64,000 nucleotides of DNA from Megalopta genalis (taxonomy: Eukaryota > Arthropoda > Insecta > Hymenoptera > Halictidae). The notes beneath the pieces were generated by a model that saw only the letters and a list, made by a program, of their open reading frames with translations, searched no databases and was not told where the DNA came from. Where the stretch lies: the NCBI RefSeq assembly GCF_051020955.1, contig NW_027476840.1:1-64000 (forward strand), written 5' to 3'. This document shows, one piece after another, positions 19,673 through 34,800 of the stretch. Positions within the stretch are counted from its first letter, which is position 1; every line of letters begins with the position of its first letter. The translations under genes and the position numbers were made by a program.

Positions 19673-22600
19673 CTAAATTGAAGAATCTGAAGCTAAATTG
19701 TTCATTTGGCATGAATTTGAAGCTAAATCGATCTTTTAAAATCGCTATTTCCCACGAATTTGAATCGAAATCGTATGTTTCGCATGATATTGAAGTTAAA
19801 TCGTTTGTTTCGTGTGGATTAAAAGCTAATTCGTGTATTTCGCATGAATATGAATCTAAATTGTTCATTTCGCATGAATTTGAAGCTAAATCGTTTGTTT
19901 AAAATCGCTATTTCGAACGAATTTGAGACGGAATCGTGTATTTCGCATGAATCTGAAGCTAAATTGTTCATTTCGCATGAATTTGAAGCTAAATCGTTTA
20001 TTTAAAATCGCTATTTCGTTCGAATTTGTGTCGAAATCGTGTATTTCGCATGAATCTGAAGCTAAATTGTTCATTTGGCATGAATTTGAAGCTAAATCGA
20101 TCTTTTAAAATCGCTATTTCCCACGAATTTGAATCGAAATCGTATGTTTCGCATGATATTGAAGTTAAATCGTTTGTTTCGTGTGGATTAAAAGCTAATT
20201 CGTGTATTTCGCATGAATATGAATCTAAATTGTTCATTTCGCATGAATTTGAAGCTAAATCGTTTATTTAAAATCGCTATTTCGTTCGAATTTGTGTCGA
20301 AATCGTGTATTTCGCATGAATCTGAAGCTAAATTGTTCATTTCGCATGAATTTGAAGCTAAATCGTTTATTTAAAATCGCTATTTCGTTCGAATTTGTGT
20401 CCAAATCGTGTATTTCGCACGAATCTGAAGCTAAATTGTTCATTTGGCATGAATTTGAAGCTAAATCGATCTTTTAAAATCGCTATTTCCCACGAATTTG
20501 AATCGAAATCGTATGTTTCGCATGATATTGAAGTTCAATCGTTTGTTTCGTGTGGATTTAAAGCTAATTCGTGTATTTCGCATGAATTTGAAACTAAATC
20601 GTTTGTTTTAAACCGCTATTTAGTTCGAATTTGAGTGGAAATCGTGTATTTCACATGATATTGAAGTTAAATCGTTTGTTTCTGTGGATCTAAAGCTAAT
20701 TCGTGTATTTCGCATGAATCTGAAGCTAAATTGTTCATTTCGCATGAATTTGAAGCTAAATCGTTTATTTAAAATCGCTATTTCGTTCGAATTTGTGTCG
20801 AAATCGTGTATTTCGCATGAATCTGAAGTTAAATTGTTCATTTGGCATGAATTTGAAACTAAATTGTTCATTCCGCGTGAATTTGAAGCTAAATCGTTTA
20901 TTTAAAATCGCTATTTCGTTCGAATTTGTGTCGAAATCGTGTATTTCGCATGAATCTGAAGCTAAATTGTTCATTTGGCATGAATTTGAAGCTAAATCGA
21001 TCTTTTAAAATCGCTATTTCCCACGAATTTGAATCGAAATCGTATGTTTCGCATGATATTGAAGTTATATCGTTTGTTTCGTGTGGATTTAAATCTAATT
21101 CGTGTATTTCGCATGAATCTGAAGCTAAATTGTTCATTTGGCATGAATTTGAAGCTAAATCGTTTGTTTAAAATCGCTGTTTCGCACGAATTTGAGACGG
21201 AATCGTGTATTTCGCATGAATCTGAAGCTAAATTGTTCATTTGGCATGAATTTGAAGCTAAATCGTTTGTTTAAAATCGTTATTTCGCACGAATTTGAGA
21301 CGGAGTCCTGTATTTCGCATGAATCTGAAGCTAAATCGTTTGTTTAAAATCGCTATTTCGAACGAATTTGAGACGGAATCGTGTATTTCTCATGAATCTG
21401 AAGCTAAATTGTTCATTTCGCATGAATTTGAAGCTAAATCGTTTATTTAAAATCGCTATTTCGTTCGAATTTGAGTCGAAATCGTGTATTTCGCATGAAT
21501 CTGAAGTTAAATTTTTCATTTGGCATGAATTTGAAACTAAATTGTTCATTTCGCGTGAATTTGAAGCTAAATCGTTTATTTAAAATCGCTATTTCGTTCG
21601 AATTTGTGTCGAAATCGTGTATTTCGCATGAATCTGAAGCTAAATTGTTCATTTGGCATGAATTTGAAGCTAAATCGATCTTTTAAAATCGCTATTTCCC
21701 ACGAATTTGAGACGGAATCGTGTATTTCGCATGAATCTGAAGCTAAATTGTTCATTTGGCATGAATTTGAAGCTAAATCGTTTGTTTAAAATCGTTATTT
21801 CGCACGAATTTGAGACGGAGTCCTGTATTTCGCATGAATCTGAAGCTAAATCGTTTGTTTAAAATCGCTATTTCGAACGAATTTGAGACGGAATCGTGTA
21901 TTTCTCATGAATCTGAAGCTAAATTGTTCATTTCGCATGAATTTGAAGCTAAATCGTTTATTTAAAATCGCTATTTCGTTCGAATTTGTGTCGAAATCGT
22001 GTATTAACGCATGAATCTGAAGCTAAATTGTTCATTTGGCATGAATTTGAAGCTAAATCGTTTGTTTAAAATCGCTATTTCGCACGAATTTGAGACGGAA
22101 TCGTGTATTTCGCATGAATCTGAAGCTAAATTGTTCATTTCGCATGAATTTGAAGCTAAATCGTTTGTTTAAAATCGTTATTTCGCACGAATTTGAGACG
22201 GAATCCTGTATTTCGCATGAAACTGAAGCTAAATTGTTCATTTCGCGTGAATTTGAAGCTAAATCGTTTATTTAAAATCGCTATTTCGTTCGAATTTGTG
22301 TCGAAATCGTGTATTAACGCATGAATCTGAAGCTAAATTGTTCATTTGGCATGAATTTGAAGCTAAATCGTTTGTTTAAAATCGCTATTTCGCACGAATT
22401 TGAGACGGAATCGTGTATTTCGCATGAATCTGAAGCTAAATTGTTCATTTCGCATGAATTTGAAGCTAAATCGTTTATTTAAAATCGCTATTTCGTTCGA
22501 ATTTGTATCGAAATCGTGTATTTCGCATGAATCTGAAGCTAAATTGTTCATTTGGCATGAATTTGAAGCTAAATCGATCTTTTAAAATCGCTATTTCCCA

Positions 22601-25165
22601 CGAATTTGAATCGAAATCGTATGTTTCGCATGATATTGAAGTTAAATCATTTGTTTCGTGTGGATTTAAAGCTAATTCGTGTATTTCGCATGAATCTGAA
22701 GCTAAATTGTTCATTTCGCATGAATTTGAAGCTAAATCGTTTATGTAAAATCGCTATTTCGTTCGAAATTGAGTCGTAATCGTGTATTTCGCATGAATCT
22801 GAAGCTAAATTGTTCATTTGGCATGAATTTGAAGCTAAATCGATCGTTTAAAATCGCTATTTCCCACGAATTTGTATCGAAATCGTATGTTTCGCATGAT
22901 ATTGAAGTCAAATCGTTTGTTTCATGTGGATTTAAAGCTAATTCGTGTATTTCGCATGAATCTGAAGCTAAATTGTTCATTTCGCATGAATTTGAAGCTA
23001 AATCGTTTATTTAAGATCGCTATTTCGTTCGAATTTGAGTCGAAATCGTGTATTTCACATGATATTGAAGTTAAATCGTTTGTTTCGTGTGGATTTAAAG
23101 CTAATTCGTGTATTTCGCATGAATCTGAAGCTAAATTGTACATTTCGCATGAATTTGAAGCTAAATCGTTTATTTGAAATCGCTATTTCGTTCGAATTTG
23201 AGTCGAAATCGTGTATTTCGCATGAATCTGAAGCTAAATTGTTCATTTCGCATGAATTTGAAGCTAACTCGTTTATTTAAAATCGCTATTTCGTTCGAAT
23301 TTGAGTCGAAATCGTGTATTTCACATGATATTGAAGTTAAATCGTTTGTTTCGTGTGGATTTAAAGCTAATTCGTGTATTTCGCATGAATCTGAATCTAA
23401 ATTGTTCATTTCGCATGAATTTGAAGCTAAATCGATTATTTAAAATCGCTATTTCGTTCGAATTTGAGTCGAAATCGTGTATTTCGCATGAATCTGAAGC
23501 TAAATTGTTCATTTGGCATGAATTTGAAGCTAAATCGATCTTTTAAAATCGCTATTTCCCACGAATTTGAATCGAAATCGTATGTTTCGCATGATATTGA
23601 AGTTAAATCGTTTGTTTCGTGTGGATTTAAAGCTAATTCGTGTATCTCGCATGAATATGAAGCTAAATTGTTCATTTCGCATGAATTTGAAGCTAAATCG
23701 TTTGCTTAAAATCGCTATTTCGCACGAATTTGAGACGGAATCGTGGATTTCGCATGAATCTGAAGATAAATTGTTCATTTCGCATGAATTTGAAGCTAAA
23801 TCGATCTTTTAAAATCGCTATTTCCCACGAATTTGAATCGAAATCGTATGTTTCGCATGATATTGAAGTTGAATCGTTTGTTTCGTATGGATTTAAAGCT
23901 GCTTCGTGTATTTCGCATGAATCTGAAGCTAAATTGTTCATTTCGCATGAATTTGAAGCTAAATCGATCTTTTAAAACCGCAATTTCCAACGAATTTGAA
24001 TCGAAATCGTATGTTTCGCATGATATTGAAGTTGAATCGTTTGTTTCGTGTGGATTTAAAGCTAATTCGTGTATTTCGCATGAATATGAAGCTAAATTGT
24101 TCATTTCGCATGAATTTGAAGCTAAATCGTTTGTTTAAAATCGCTATTTCGCACGAATTTTCAGACGGTATCGTGTATTTCGCATGAATCTGAAGCTAAA
24201 TTGTTCATTTCGCACGAATTTGAAGCTAAATCGTTTATTTAAAATCGCTATATCCTTCGAAATTGAGTCGTAAACGTGTATTTCGCATGAATCTGAAGCT
24301 AAATTGTTCATTTGGCATGAATTTGAAGCTAAATCGATCGTTTAAAATCGCTATTTCGCACGAATTTGAATCGAAATCGTATGTTTCGCATGATATTGAA
24401 GTTAAATCGTTTGTTTCGTATGGATTAAAAGCTAATTCGTGTATTTCGCATGAATATGAATCTAAATTGTTCATTTCGCATGAATTTGAAGCTAAATCGT
24501 TTGTTTAAAATCGCTATTTCGAACGAATTTGAGACGGAATCGTGTATTTCTCATGAATCTGAAGCTAAATTGTTCATTTCGCATGAATTTGAAGCTAAAT
24601 CGTTTATTTAAAATCGCTATTTCGTTCGAATTTGAATCGAAATCGCGTATTTCACATGATATTGAAGTTAAATCGTTTGTTTCGTGTGGATTTAAAGCTA
24701 ATTCGTGTATTTCGCATGAATCTGAAGCTAAATTGTTCATTTCGCATGAATTTGAAACTAAATTGTTCATTTCGCGTGAATTTGAAGCTAAATCGTTTAT
24801 TTAAAATCGCTATTTCGTTCGAATTTGTGTCGAAATCGTGTATTTCGCATGAATCTGAAGCTAAATTGTTCATTTGGCATGAATTTGAAGCTAAATCGAT
24901 CTTTTAAAATCGCTATTTCCCACGAATTTGAATCGAAATCGTATGTTTCGCATGATATTGAAGTTATATCGTTTGTTTCGTGTGGATTTAAAGCTAATTC
25001 GTGTATTTGGCATGAATATGAAGCTAAATTGTTCATTTCGCATGAATTTGAAGCTAAATCGTTTGTTTAAAATCGCTATTTCGCACGAATTTGAGACGGA
25101 ATCGTGTATTTCGCATGAATCTGAAGCTAAATTGTTCATTTCGCATGAATTTGAAGCTAAATCGT

Positions 25166-28100
25166 TTATTTAAAATCGCTATATCGTTCGAAATTGAGTC
25201 GTAATCGTGTATTTCGCATGAATCTGAAGCTAAATTTTTCATTTGGCATGAATTTGAAGCTAAATCGATCGTTTAAAATCGCTATTTCGCACGAATTTGA
25301 ATCGAAATCGTATGTTTCGCATGATATTGAAGTTAAATCGTTTGTTTCCTGTGGATTAAAAGCTAATTCGTGTATTTCGCATGAATATGAAGCTAAATTG
25401 TTCATTTCGCATGAATTTGAAGCTAAATCGATCTTTTAAAATCGCTATTTCCCACGAATTTGAATCGAAATCGTATGTTTAGCATGATATTGAAGTTAAA
25501 TCGTTTGTTTCGTGTGGATTTAAAGCTAATTCGTGTATTTCGCATGAATTTGAAACTAAATCGTTTGTTTTAAACCGCTATTTCGTTCGAATTTGAGTGG
25601 AAATCGTGTATTTCACATGATATTGAAGTTAAATCGTTTGTTTCTGTGGATCTAAAGCTAATTCGTGTATTTCGCATGAATCTGAAGCTGAATTGTTCAT
25701 TTCGCATGAATTTGAAGCTAAATCGTTTATTTAAAATCGCTATTTCGTTCGAATTTGTGTCGAAATCGTGTATTTTGCATGAATCTGAAGCTGAATTGTT
25801 CATTTCGCATGAATTTGAAGCTAAATCGTTTATTTAAAATCGCTATTTCGTTCGAATTTGTGTCGAAATCGTGTATTTTGCATGAATCTGAAGCTGAATT
25901 GTTCATTTCGCATGAATTTGAAGCTAAATCGTTTATTTAAAATCGCTATTTCGTTCGAATTTGAGTCGAAATCGTGTATTTCGCATGAATCTGAACCTAA
26001 ATTGTTCATTTGGCTTGAATTTGAAGCTAAATCGATCTTTTAAAATCGCAATTTCCCACGAATTTGAATCGAAATCATATGTTTCGCATGATATTAAAGT
26101 TAAATCGTTTGTTTCTTGTGGATTTAAAGCTAATTCGTGTATTTCGCATGAATCTGAAGCTAAATTGTTCATTTCGCATGAATTTGAAGCTAAATCGTTT
26201 ATTTAAAATCGCTATTTCGCACGAATTTGAGACGGAAACGTGTATTTCGCATGAATCTGAAGCTAAATTGTTCATTTCGCATGAATTTGAAGCTAAATCG
26301 TTTGTTTAAAATCGCTATTTCGCACGAATTTGAGACAGGATCGTGTATTTCGCATGAATCTGAAGCCTAATTGTTCATTTCGCATGATTTTGAAGCTAAA
26401 TCGTTTATTTAAAATCGCTATTTCGTTCGAATTTGTGTCGAAATCGTGTATTTCGCATGAATCTGAAGCTAAATTGTTCATTTGGCATGAACTTGAAGCT
26501 AAATCGATCTTTTAAAATCGCTATTTCCCACGAATTTGAATCGAAATCGTATGTTTCGCATGATATTGAAGTTGAATCGTTTGTTTCGTATGGATTGAAA
26601 GCTGCTTCGTGTATTTCGCATGAATCTGAAGCTAAATTGTTCATTTCGCATGAATTTGAAGCTAAATCGATCTTTTAAAACCGCAATTTCCCACGAATTT
26701 GAATCGAAATCGTATGTTTCGCATGATATTGAAGTTGAATCGTTTGTTTCGTGTGGATTTAAAGCTAATTCGTGTATTTCGCACGGATATGAAGCTAAAT
26801 TGTTCATTTCGCATGAATTTGAAGCTAAATCGTTTGTTTAAAATCGCTATTTCGCACGAATTTGAGACGGAATCGTGTATTTCGCATGAATCTGAAGCTA
26901 AATTGTTCATTTCGAGTGAATTTGAAGCTAAATCGGTTGTTTAAAATCGCTATTTCGCACGAATTTGAGACGGAATCGTGTATTTCGCATGAATCTGAAG
27001 CTAAATTGTTCATTTCGCATGAATTTGAAGCTAAATCGTTTATTTAAAATCGCTATATCGTTCGAAATTGAGTCGTAATCGTGTATTTCGCATGAATCTG
27101 AAGCTAAATTTTTCATTTGGCATGAATTTGAAGCTAAATCGATCGTTTAAAATCGCTATTTCGCACGAATTTGAATCGAAATCGTATGTTTCGCATGATA
27201 TTGAAGTTAAATCGTTTGTTTCCTGTGGATTAAAAGCTAATTCGTGTATTTCGCATGAATATGAAGCTAAATTGTTCATTTCGCATGAATTTGAAGCTAA
27301 ATCGATCTTTTAAAATCGCTATTTCCCACGAATTTGAATCGAAATCGTATGTTTAGCATGATATTGAAGTTAAATCGTTTGTTTCGTGTGGATTTAAAGC
27401 TAATTCGTGTATTTCGCATGAATTTGAAACTAAATCGTTTGTTTTAAACCGCTATTTCGTTCGAATTTGAGTGGAAATCGTGTATTTCACATGATATTGA
27501 AGTTAAATCGTTTGTTTCTGTGGATCTAAAGCTAATTCGTGTATTTCGCATGAATCTGAAGCTGAATTGTTCATTTCGCATGAATTTGAAGCTAAATCGT
27601 TTATTTAAAATCGCTATTTCGTTCGAATTTGTGTCGAAATCGTGTATTTTGCATGAATCTGAAGCTGAATTGTTCATTTCGCATGAATTTGAAGCTAAAT
27701 CGTTTATTTAAAATCGCTATTTCGTTCGAATTTGAGTCGAAATCGTGTATTTCGCATGAATCTGAACCTAAATTGTTCATTTGGCTTGAATTTGAAGCTA
27801 AATCGATCTTTTAAAATCGCAATTTCCCACGAATTTGAATCGAAATCATATGTTTCGCATGATATTGAAGTTAAATCGTTTGTTTCTTGTGGATTTAAAG
27901 CTAATTCGTGTATTTCGCATGAATCTGAAGCTAAATTGTTCATTTCGCATGAATTTGAAGCTAAATCGTTTATTTAAAATCGCTATTTCGCACGAATTTG
28001 AGACGGAAACGTGTATTTCGCATGAATCTGAAGCTAAATTGTTCATTTCGCATGAATTTGAAGCTAAATCGTTTGTTTAAAATCGCTATTTCGCACGAAT

Positions 28101-31100
28101 TTGAGACAGGATCGTGTATTTCGCATGAATCTGAAGCCTAATTGTTCATTTCGCATGATTTTGAAGCTAAATCGTTTATTTAAAATCGCTATTTCGTTCG
28201 AATTTGTGTCGAAATCGTGTATTTCGCATGAATCTGAAGCTAAATTGTTCATTTGGCATGAACTTGAAGCTAAATCGATCTTTTAAAATCGCTATTTCCC
28301 ACGAATTTGAATCGAAATCGTATGTTTCGCATGATATTGAAGTTGAATCGTTTGTTTCGTATGGATTGAAAGCTGCTTCGTGTATTTCGCATGAATCTGA
28401 AGCTAAATTGTTCATTTCGCATGAATTTGAAGCTAAATCGATCTTTTAAAACCGCAATTTCCCACGAATTTGAATCGGAATCGTATGTTTCGCATGATAT
28501 TGAAGTTGAATCGTTTGTTTCGTGTGGATTTAAAGCTAATTCGTGTATTTCGCACGGATATGAAGCTAAATTGTTCATTTCGCATGAATTTGAAGCTAAA
28601 TCGTTTGTTTAAAATCGCTATTTCGCACGAATTTGAGACGGAATCGTGTATTTCGCATGAATCTGAAGCTAAATTGTTCATTTCGAGTGAATTTGAAGCT
28701 AAATCGGTTGTTTAAAATCGCTATTTCGCACGAATTTGAGACGGAATCGTGTATTTCGCATGAATCTGAAGCTAAATTGTTCATTTCGCATGAATTTGAA
28801 GCTAAATCGTTTATTTAAAATCGCTATATCGTTCGAAATTGAGTCGTAATCGTGTATTTCGCATGAATCTGAAGCTAAATTTTTCATTTGGCATGAATTT
28901 GAAGCTAAATCGATCGTTTAAAATCGCTATTTCGCACGAATTTGAATCGAAATCGTATGTTTCGCATGATATTGAAGTTAAATCGTTTGTTTCCTGTGGA
29001 TTAAAAGCTAATTCGTGTATTTCGCATGAATATGAAGCTAAATTGTTCATTTCGCATGAATTTGAAGCTAAATCGATCTTTTAAAATCGCTATTTCCCAC
29101 GAATTTGAATCGAAATCGTATGTTTAGCATGATATTGAAGTTAAATCGTTTGTTTCGTGTGGATTTAAAGCTAATTCGTGTATTTCGCATGAATTTGAAA
29201 CTAAATCGTTTGTTTTAAACCGCTATTTCGTTCGAATTTGAGTGGAAATCGTGTATTTCACATGATATTGAAGTTAAATCGTTTGTTTCTGTGGATCTAA
29301 AGCTAATTCGTGTATTTCGCATGAATCTGAAGCTGAATTGTTCATTTCGCATGAATTTGAAGCTAAATCGTTTGTTTAAAATCGCTATTTCGCACGAATT
29401 TGAGACAGGATCGTGTATTTCGCATGAATCTGAAGCCTAATTGTTCATTTCGCATGATTTTGAAGCTAAATCGTTTATTTAAAATCGCTATTTCGTTCGA
29501 ATTTGTGTCGAAATCGTGTATTTCGCATGAATCTGAAGCTAAATTGTTCATTTGGCATGAACTTGAAGCTAAATCGATCTTTTAAAATCGCTATTTCCCA
29601 CGAATTTGAATCGAAATCGTATGTTTCGCATGATATTGAAGTTGAATCGTTTGTTTCGTATGGATTGAAAGCTGCTTCGTGTATTTCGCATGAATCTGAA
29701 GCTAAATTGTTCATTTCGCATGAATTTGAAGCTAAATCGATCTTTTAAAACCGCAATTTCCCACGAATTTGAATCGAAATCGTATGTTTCGCATGATATT
29801 GAAGTTGAATCGTTTGTTTCGTGTGGATTTAAAGCTAATTCGTGTATTTCGCACGGATATGAAGCTAAATTGTTCATTTCGCATGAATTTGAAGCTAAAT
29901 CGTTTGTTTAAAATCGCTATTTCGCACGAATTTGAGACGGAATCGTGTATTTCGCATGAATCTGAAGCTAAATTGTTCATTTCGAGTGAATTTGAAGCTA
30001 AATCGGTTGTTTAAAATCGCTATTTCGCACGAATTTGAGACGGAATCGTGTATTTCGCATGAATCTGAAGCTAAATTGTTCATTTCGCATGAATTTGAAG
30101 CTAAATCGTTTATTTAAAATCGCTATATCGTTCGAAATTGAGTCGTAATCGTGTATTTCGCATGAATCTGAAGCTAAATTTTTCATTTGGCATGAATTTG
30201 AAGCTAAATCGATCGTTTAAAATCGCTATTTCGCACGAATTTGAATCGAAATCGTATGTTTCGCATGATATTGAAGTTAAATCGTTTGTTTCCTGTGGAT
30301 TAAAAGCTAATTCGTGTATTTCGCATGAATATGAAGCTAAATTGTTCATTTCGCATGAATTTGAAGCTAAATCGATCTTTTAAAATCGCTATTTCCCACG
30401 AATTTGAATCGAAATCGTATGTTTAGCATGATATTGAAGTTAAATCGTTTGTTTCGTGTGGATTTAAAGCTAATTCGTGTATTTCGCATGAATTTGAAAC
30501 TAAATCGTTTGTTTTAAACCGCTATTTCGTTCGAATTTGAGTGGAAATCGTGTATTTCACATGATATTGAAGTTAAATCGTTTGTTTCTGTGGATCTAAA
30601 GCTAATTCGTGTATTTCGCATGAATCTGAAGCTGAATTGTTCATTTCGCATGAATTTGAAGCTAAATCGTTTATTTAAAATCGCTATTTCGTTCGAATTT
30701 GTGTCGAAATCGTGTATTTTGCATGAATCTGAAGCTGAATTGTTCATTTCGCATGAATTTGAAGCTAAATCGTTTATTTAAAATCGCTATTTCGTTCGAA
30801 TTTGAGTCGAAATCGTGTATTTCGCATGAATCTGAACCTAAATTGTTCATTTGGCTTGAATTTGAAGCTAAATCGATCTTTTAAAATCGCAATTTCCCAC
30901 GAATTTGAATCGAAATCATATGTTTCGCATGATATTGAAGTTAAATCGTTTGTTTCTTGTGGATTTAAAGCTAATTCGTGTATTTCGCATGAATCTGAAG
31001 CTAAATTGTTCATTTCGCATGAATTTGAAGCTAAATCGTTTATTTAAAATCGCTATTTCGCACGAATTTGAGACGGAAACGTGTATTTCGCATGAATCTG

Positions 31101-31800
31101 AAGCTAAATTGTTCATTTCGCATGAATTTGAAGCTAAATCGTTTGTTTAAAATCGCTATTTCGCACGAATTTGAGACAGCATCGTGTATTTCGCATGAAT
31201 CTGAAGCCTAATTGTTCATTTCGCATGATTTTGAAGCTAAATCGTTTATTTAAAATCGCTATTTCGTTCGAATTTGTGTCGAAATCGTGTATTTCGCATG
31301 AATCTGAAGCTAAATTGTTCATTTGGCATGAACTTGAAGCTAAATCGATCTTTTAAAATCGCTATTTCCCACGAATTTGAATCGAAATCGTATGTTTCGC
31401 ATGATATTGAAGTTGAATCGTTTGTTTCGTATGGATTGAAAGCTGCTTCGTGTATTTCGCATGAATCTGAAGCTAAATTGTTCATTTCGCATGAATTTGA
31501 AGCTAAATCGATCTTTTAAAACCGCAATTTCCCACGAATTTGAATCGAAATCGTATGTTTCGCATGATATTGAAGTTGAATCGTTTGTTTCGTGTGGATT
31601 TAAAGCTAATTCGTGTATTTCGCACGGATATGAAGCTAAATTGTTCATTTCACATGAATTTGAAGCTAAATCGTTTGTTTAAAATCGCTATTTCGCACGA
31701 ATTTGAGACGGAATCGTGTATTTCGCATGAATCTGAAGCTAAATTGTTCATTTCGAGTGAATTTGAAGCTAAATCGGTTGTTTAAAATCGCTATTTCGCA
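25166..31800. repeat. 1771-bp higher-order repeat, about four copies
   Basis: Copies begin near 25166, 27040, 28811 and 30110. The second and fourth are the standard 1771-bp form. The first is 1874 bp because one 103-bp unit is tandemly doubled (about 25755-25960). The third is 1299 bp and lacks 472 bp, which equals one 266-bp plus two 103-bp units. Private variants such as GACAGGATCG, CGCACGGATATG and CGAGTGAATTTG recur at these offsets. The pattern fits unequal crossing-over within the array. Confidence 0.9.
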
Positions 31801-34800
31801 CGAATTTGAGACGGAATCGTGTATTTCGCATGAATCTGAAGCTAAATTGTTCATTTGGCATGAATTTGAAGCTAAATCGATCTTTTAAAATCGCTATTTC
31901 CCATGAATTTGAATCGAAATCGTATGTTTCGCATGATATTGAAGTTAAATCGTTTGTTTCGTGTGGATTTAAAGCTAATTCGTGTATTTCGCATGAATCT
32001 GAAGCTAAATTGTTCATTTCCCATGAATTTGAAACTAAATCGTTTATTTAAAATCGCTATTTCGTTCGAATTTGAGTCGAAATCGTGTATTTCGCATGAA
32101 TCTGAAGCTAAATTGTTCATTTGGCTTGAATTTGAAGCTAAATCGATCTTTTAAAATCGCAATTTCCCACGAATTTGAATCGAAATCGTATGTTTCGCAT
32201 GATATTGAAGTTAAATCGTTTGTTTCTTGTGGATTTAAAGCTAATTCGTGTATTTCGCATGAATCTGAAGCTAAATTGTTCATTTCGCATGAATTTGAAG
32301 CTAAATCGTTTATTTAAAATCGCTATTTCGTTCGAATTTGTGTCGAAATCGTGTATTTCGCATGAATCTGAAGCTAAATTGTTCATTTGGCATGAATTTG
32401 AAGCTAAATCGATCGTTTAAAATCGCTATTTCCCACGAATTTGAATCGAAATCGTATGTTTCGCACGATATTGAAGTTAAATCGTTTGTTTCGTGTGGAT
32501 TTAAAGCTAATTCGTGTATTTCGCATGAATCTGAAGCTAAATTGTTCATTTCGCATGAATTTGAAGCTAAATCGTTTATTTAAAATCGCTATTTCGTTCG
32601 AATTTGAGTCGAAATCGTGTATTTCGCATGAATCTGAAGCTAAATTGTTCATATGGCATGAATTTGATGCTAAATCGATCTTTTAAAATCGCTATTTCGC
32701 ACGAATTTGAGACGGAATCGTGTATTTCGCATGAATCTGAAGCTAAATTGTTCATTTCGCATGAATTGGAAGCTAAATCGTTTATTTAAAATCGCTATTT
32801 CGTTCGAAATTGAGTCGTAATCGTGTATTTCGCATGAATCTGAAGCTAAATTGTTCATTTGGCATGAATTTGAAGCTAAATCGATCGTTTAAAATCGCTA
32901 TTTCGCACGAATTTGTATCGAAATCGTATGTTTCGCATGATATTGAAGTTAAATCGTTTGTTTCGTGTGGATTTAAAGCTAATTCGTGTATTTCGCATGA
33001 ATATGAATCTAAATTGTTCATTTCGCATGAATTTGAAGCTAAATCGTTTGTTTAAAATCGCTATTTCGCACGAATTTGAGACGGAACCGTGTATTTCGCA
33101 TGAATCTGAAGCTGAATTGTTCATTTCGCGTGAATTTGAAGCTAAATCGTTTATTTAAAATCGCTATTTCGTTCGAATTTGTGTTGAAATCGTGTATTTC
33201 GCATGAATCTGAAGCTAAATTATTCATTTCGCATGAATTTGAAGCTAAATCGATCTTTTAAAATCGCTATTTCTCACGAATTTGAATCGAAATCGTATGT
33301 TTCGCATGATATTGAAGTTAAGTCGTTTGTTTCGTGTGGATTTAAAGCTAATTCGTGTATTTCGCATGAATATGAAGCTAAATTGTTCATTTGGCATGAA
33401 TTTGAAGCTAAATCGATCGTATAAAATCGCTATTTCGCACGAATTTGAATCGAAATCGTATGTTTCGCATGATATTGAAGTTAAATCGTTTGTTTCGTGT
33501 GGATTTAAAGCTAATTCGTGTATTTCGCATGAATCTGAAGCTAAATTGTTCATTTCGCATGAATTGGAAACTAAATTGTTCATTTCGCGTGAATTTGAAG
33601 CTAAATCGTTTATTTAAAATCGCTAATTCGTTCGAATTTGTGTCGAAATCGTGTATTTCGCATGAATCTGAAGCTAAATTGTTCATTTGGCATGAATTTG
33701 AAGCTAAATCGATCTTTTAAAATCGCTATTTCCCACGAATTTGAATCGAAATCGTATGTTTCGCATGATATTGCAGTTATATCGTTTGTTTCGTGTGGAT
33801 TTAAAGCTAATTCGTGTATTTCGCATGAATATGAAGCTAAATTGTTCATTTCGCATGAATTTGAAGCTAAATCGTTTGTTTAAAATCGCTATTTCGCACA
33901 AATTTAAGACGGAATCGTGTATTTCGCATGAATCTGAAGCTAAATTGTTCATTTCGCATGAATTTGAAGCTAAATAGTTTATTTAAAATCGCTATTTCGT
34001 TCGAATTTGTGTCGAAATCGTGTATTTCGCATGCATCTGAAGCTAAATTGTTCATTTGGCATGAATTTGAAGCTAAATCGATCTTTTAAAATCGCTATTT
34101 CCCACGAATTTGAATCGAAATCGTATGTTTTGCATGATATTGAAGTTAAATCGTTTGTTTCGTGTGGATTTAAAGCTAATTCGTGTATTTCGCATGAATT
34201 TGAAACTAAATCGTTTGTTTTAAACCGCTATTTCGTTCGAATTTGAGTGGAAATCGTGTATTTCACATGATATTGAAGTTAAATCGTTTGTTTCTGTGGA
34301 TCTAAAGCTAATTCGTGTATTTCGCATGAATCTGAAGCTAAATTGTTCATTTCGCATGAATTTGAAGCTAAATCGTTTATTTAAAATCGCTATTTCGTTC
34401 GAATTTGTGTCGAAATCGTGTATTTCGCATGAATCTGAAGTTAAATTGTTCATTTGGCATGAATTTGAAACTAAATTGTTCATTTCGCGTGAATTTGAAG
34501 CTAAATCGTTTATTTAAAATCGCTATTTCGTTCGAATTTGTGTCGAAATCGTGTATTTCGCATGAATCTGGAGCTAAATTGTTCATTTGGCATGAATTTG
34601 AAGCTAAATCGATCTTTTAAAATCGCTATTTCCCACGAATTTGAATCGAAATCGTATGTTTCGCATGATATTGAAGTTAAATCGTTTTTTTCGTGTGGAT
34701 TTAAAGCTAATTCGTGTATCTCGCATGAATATGAAGCTAAATTGTTCATTTTGGCATGAATTTGAAGCTAAATCGTTTGCTTAAAATCGCTATTTCGCAC

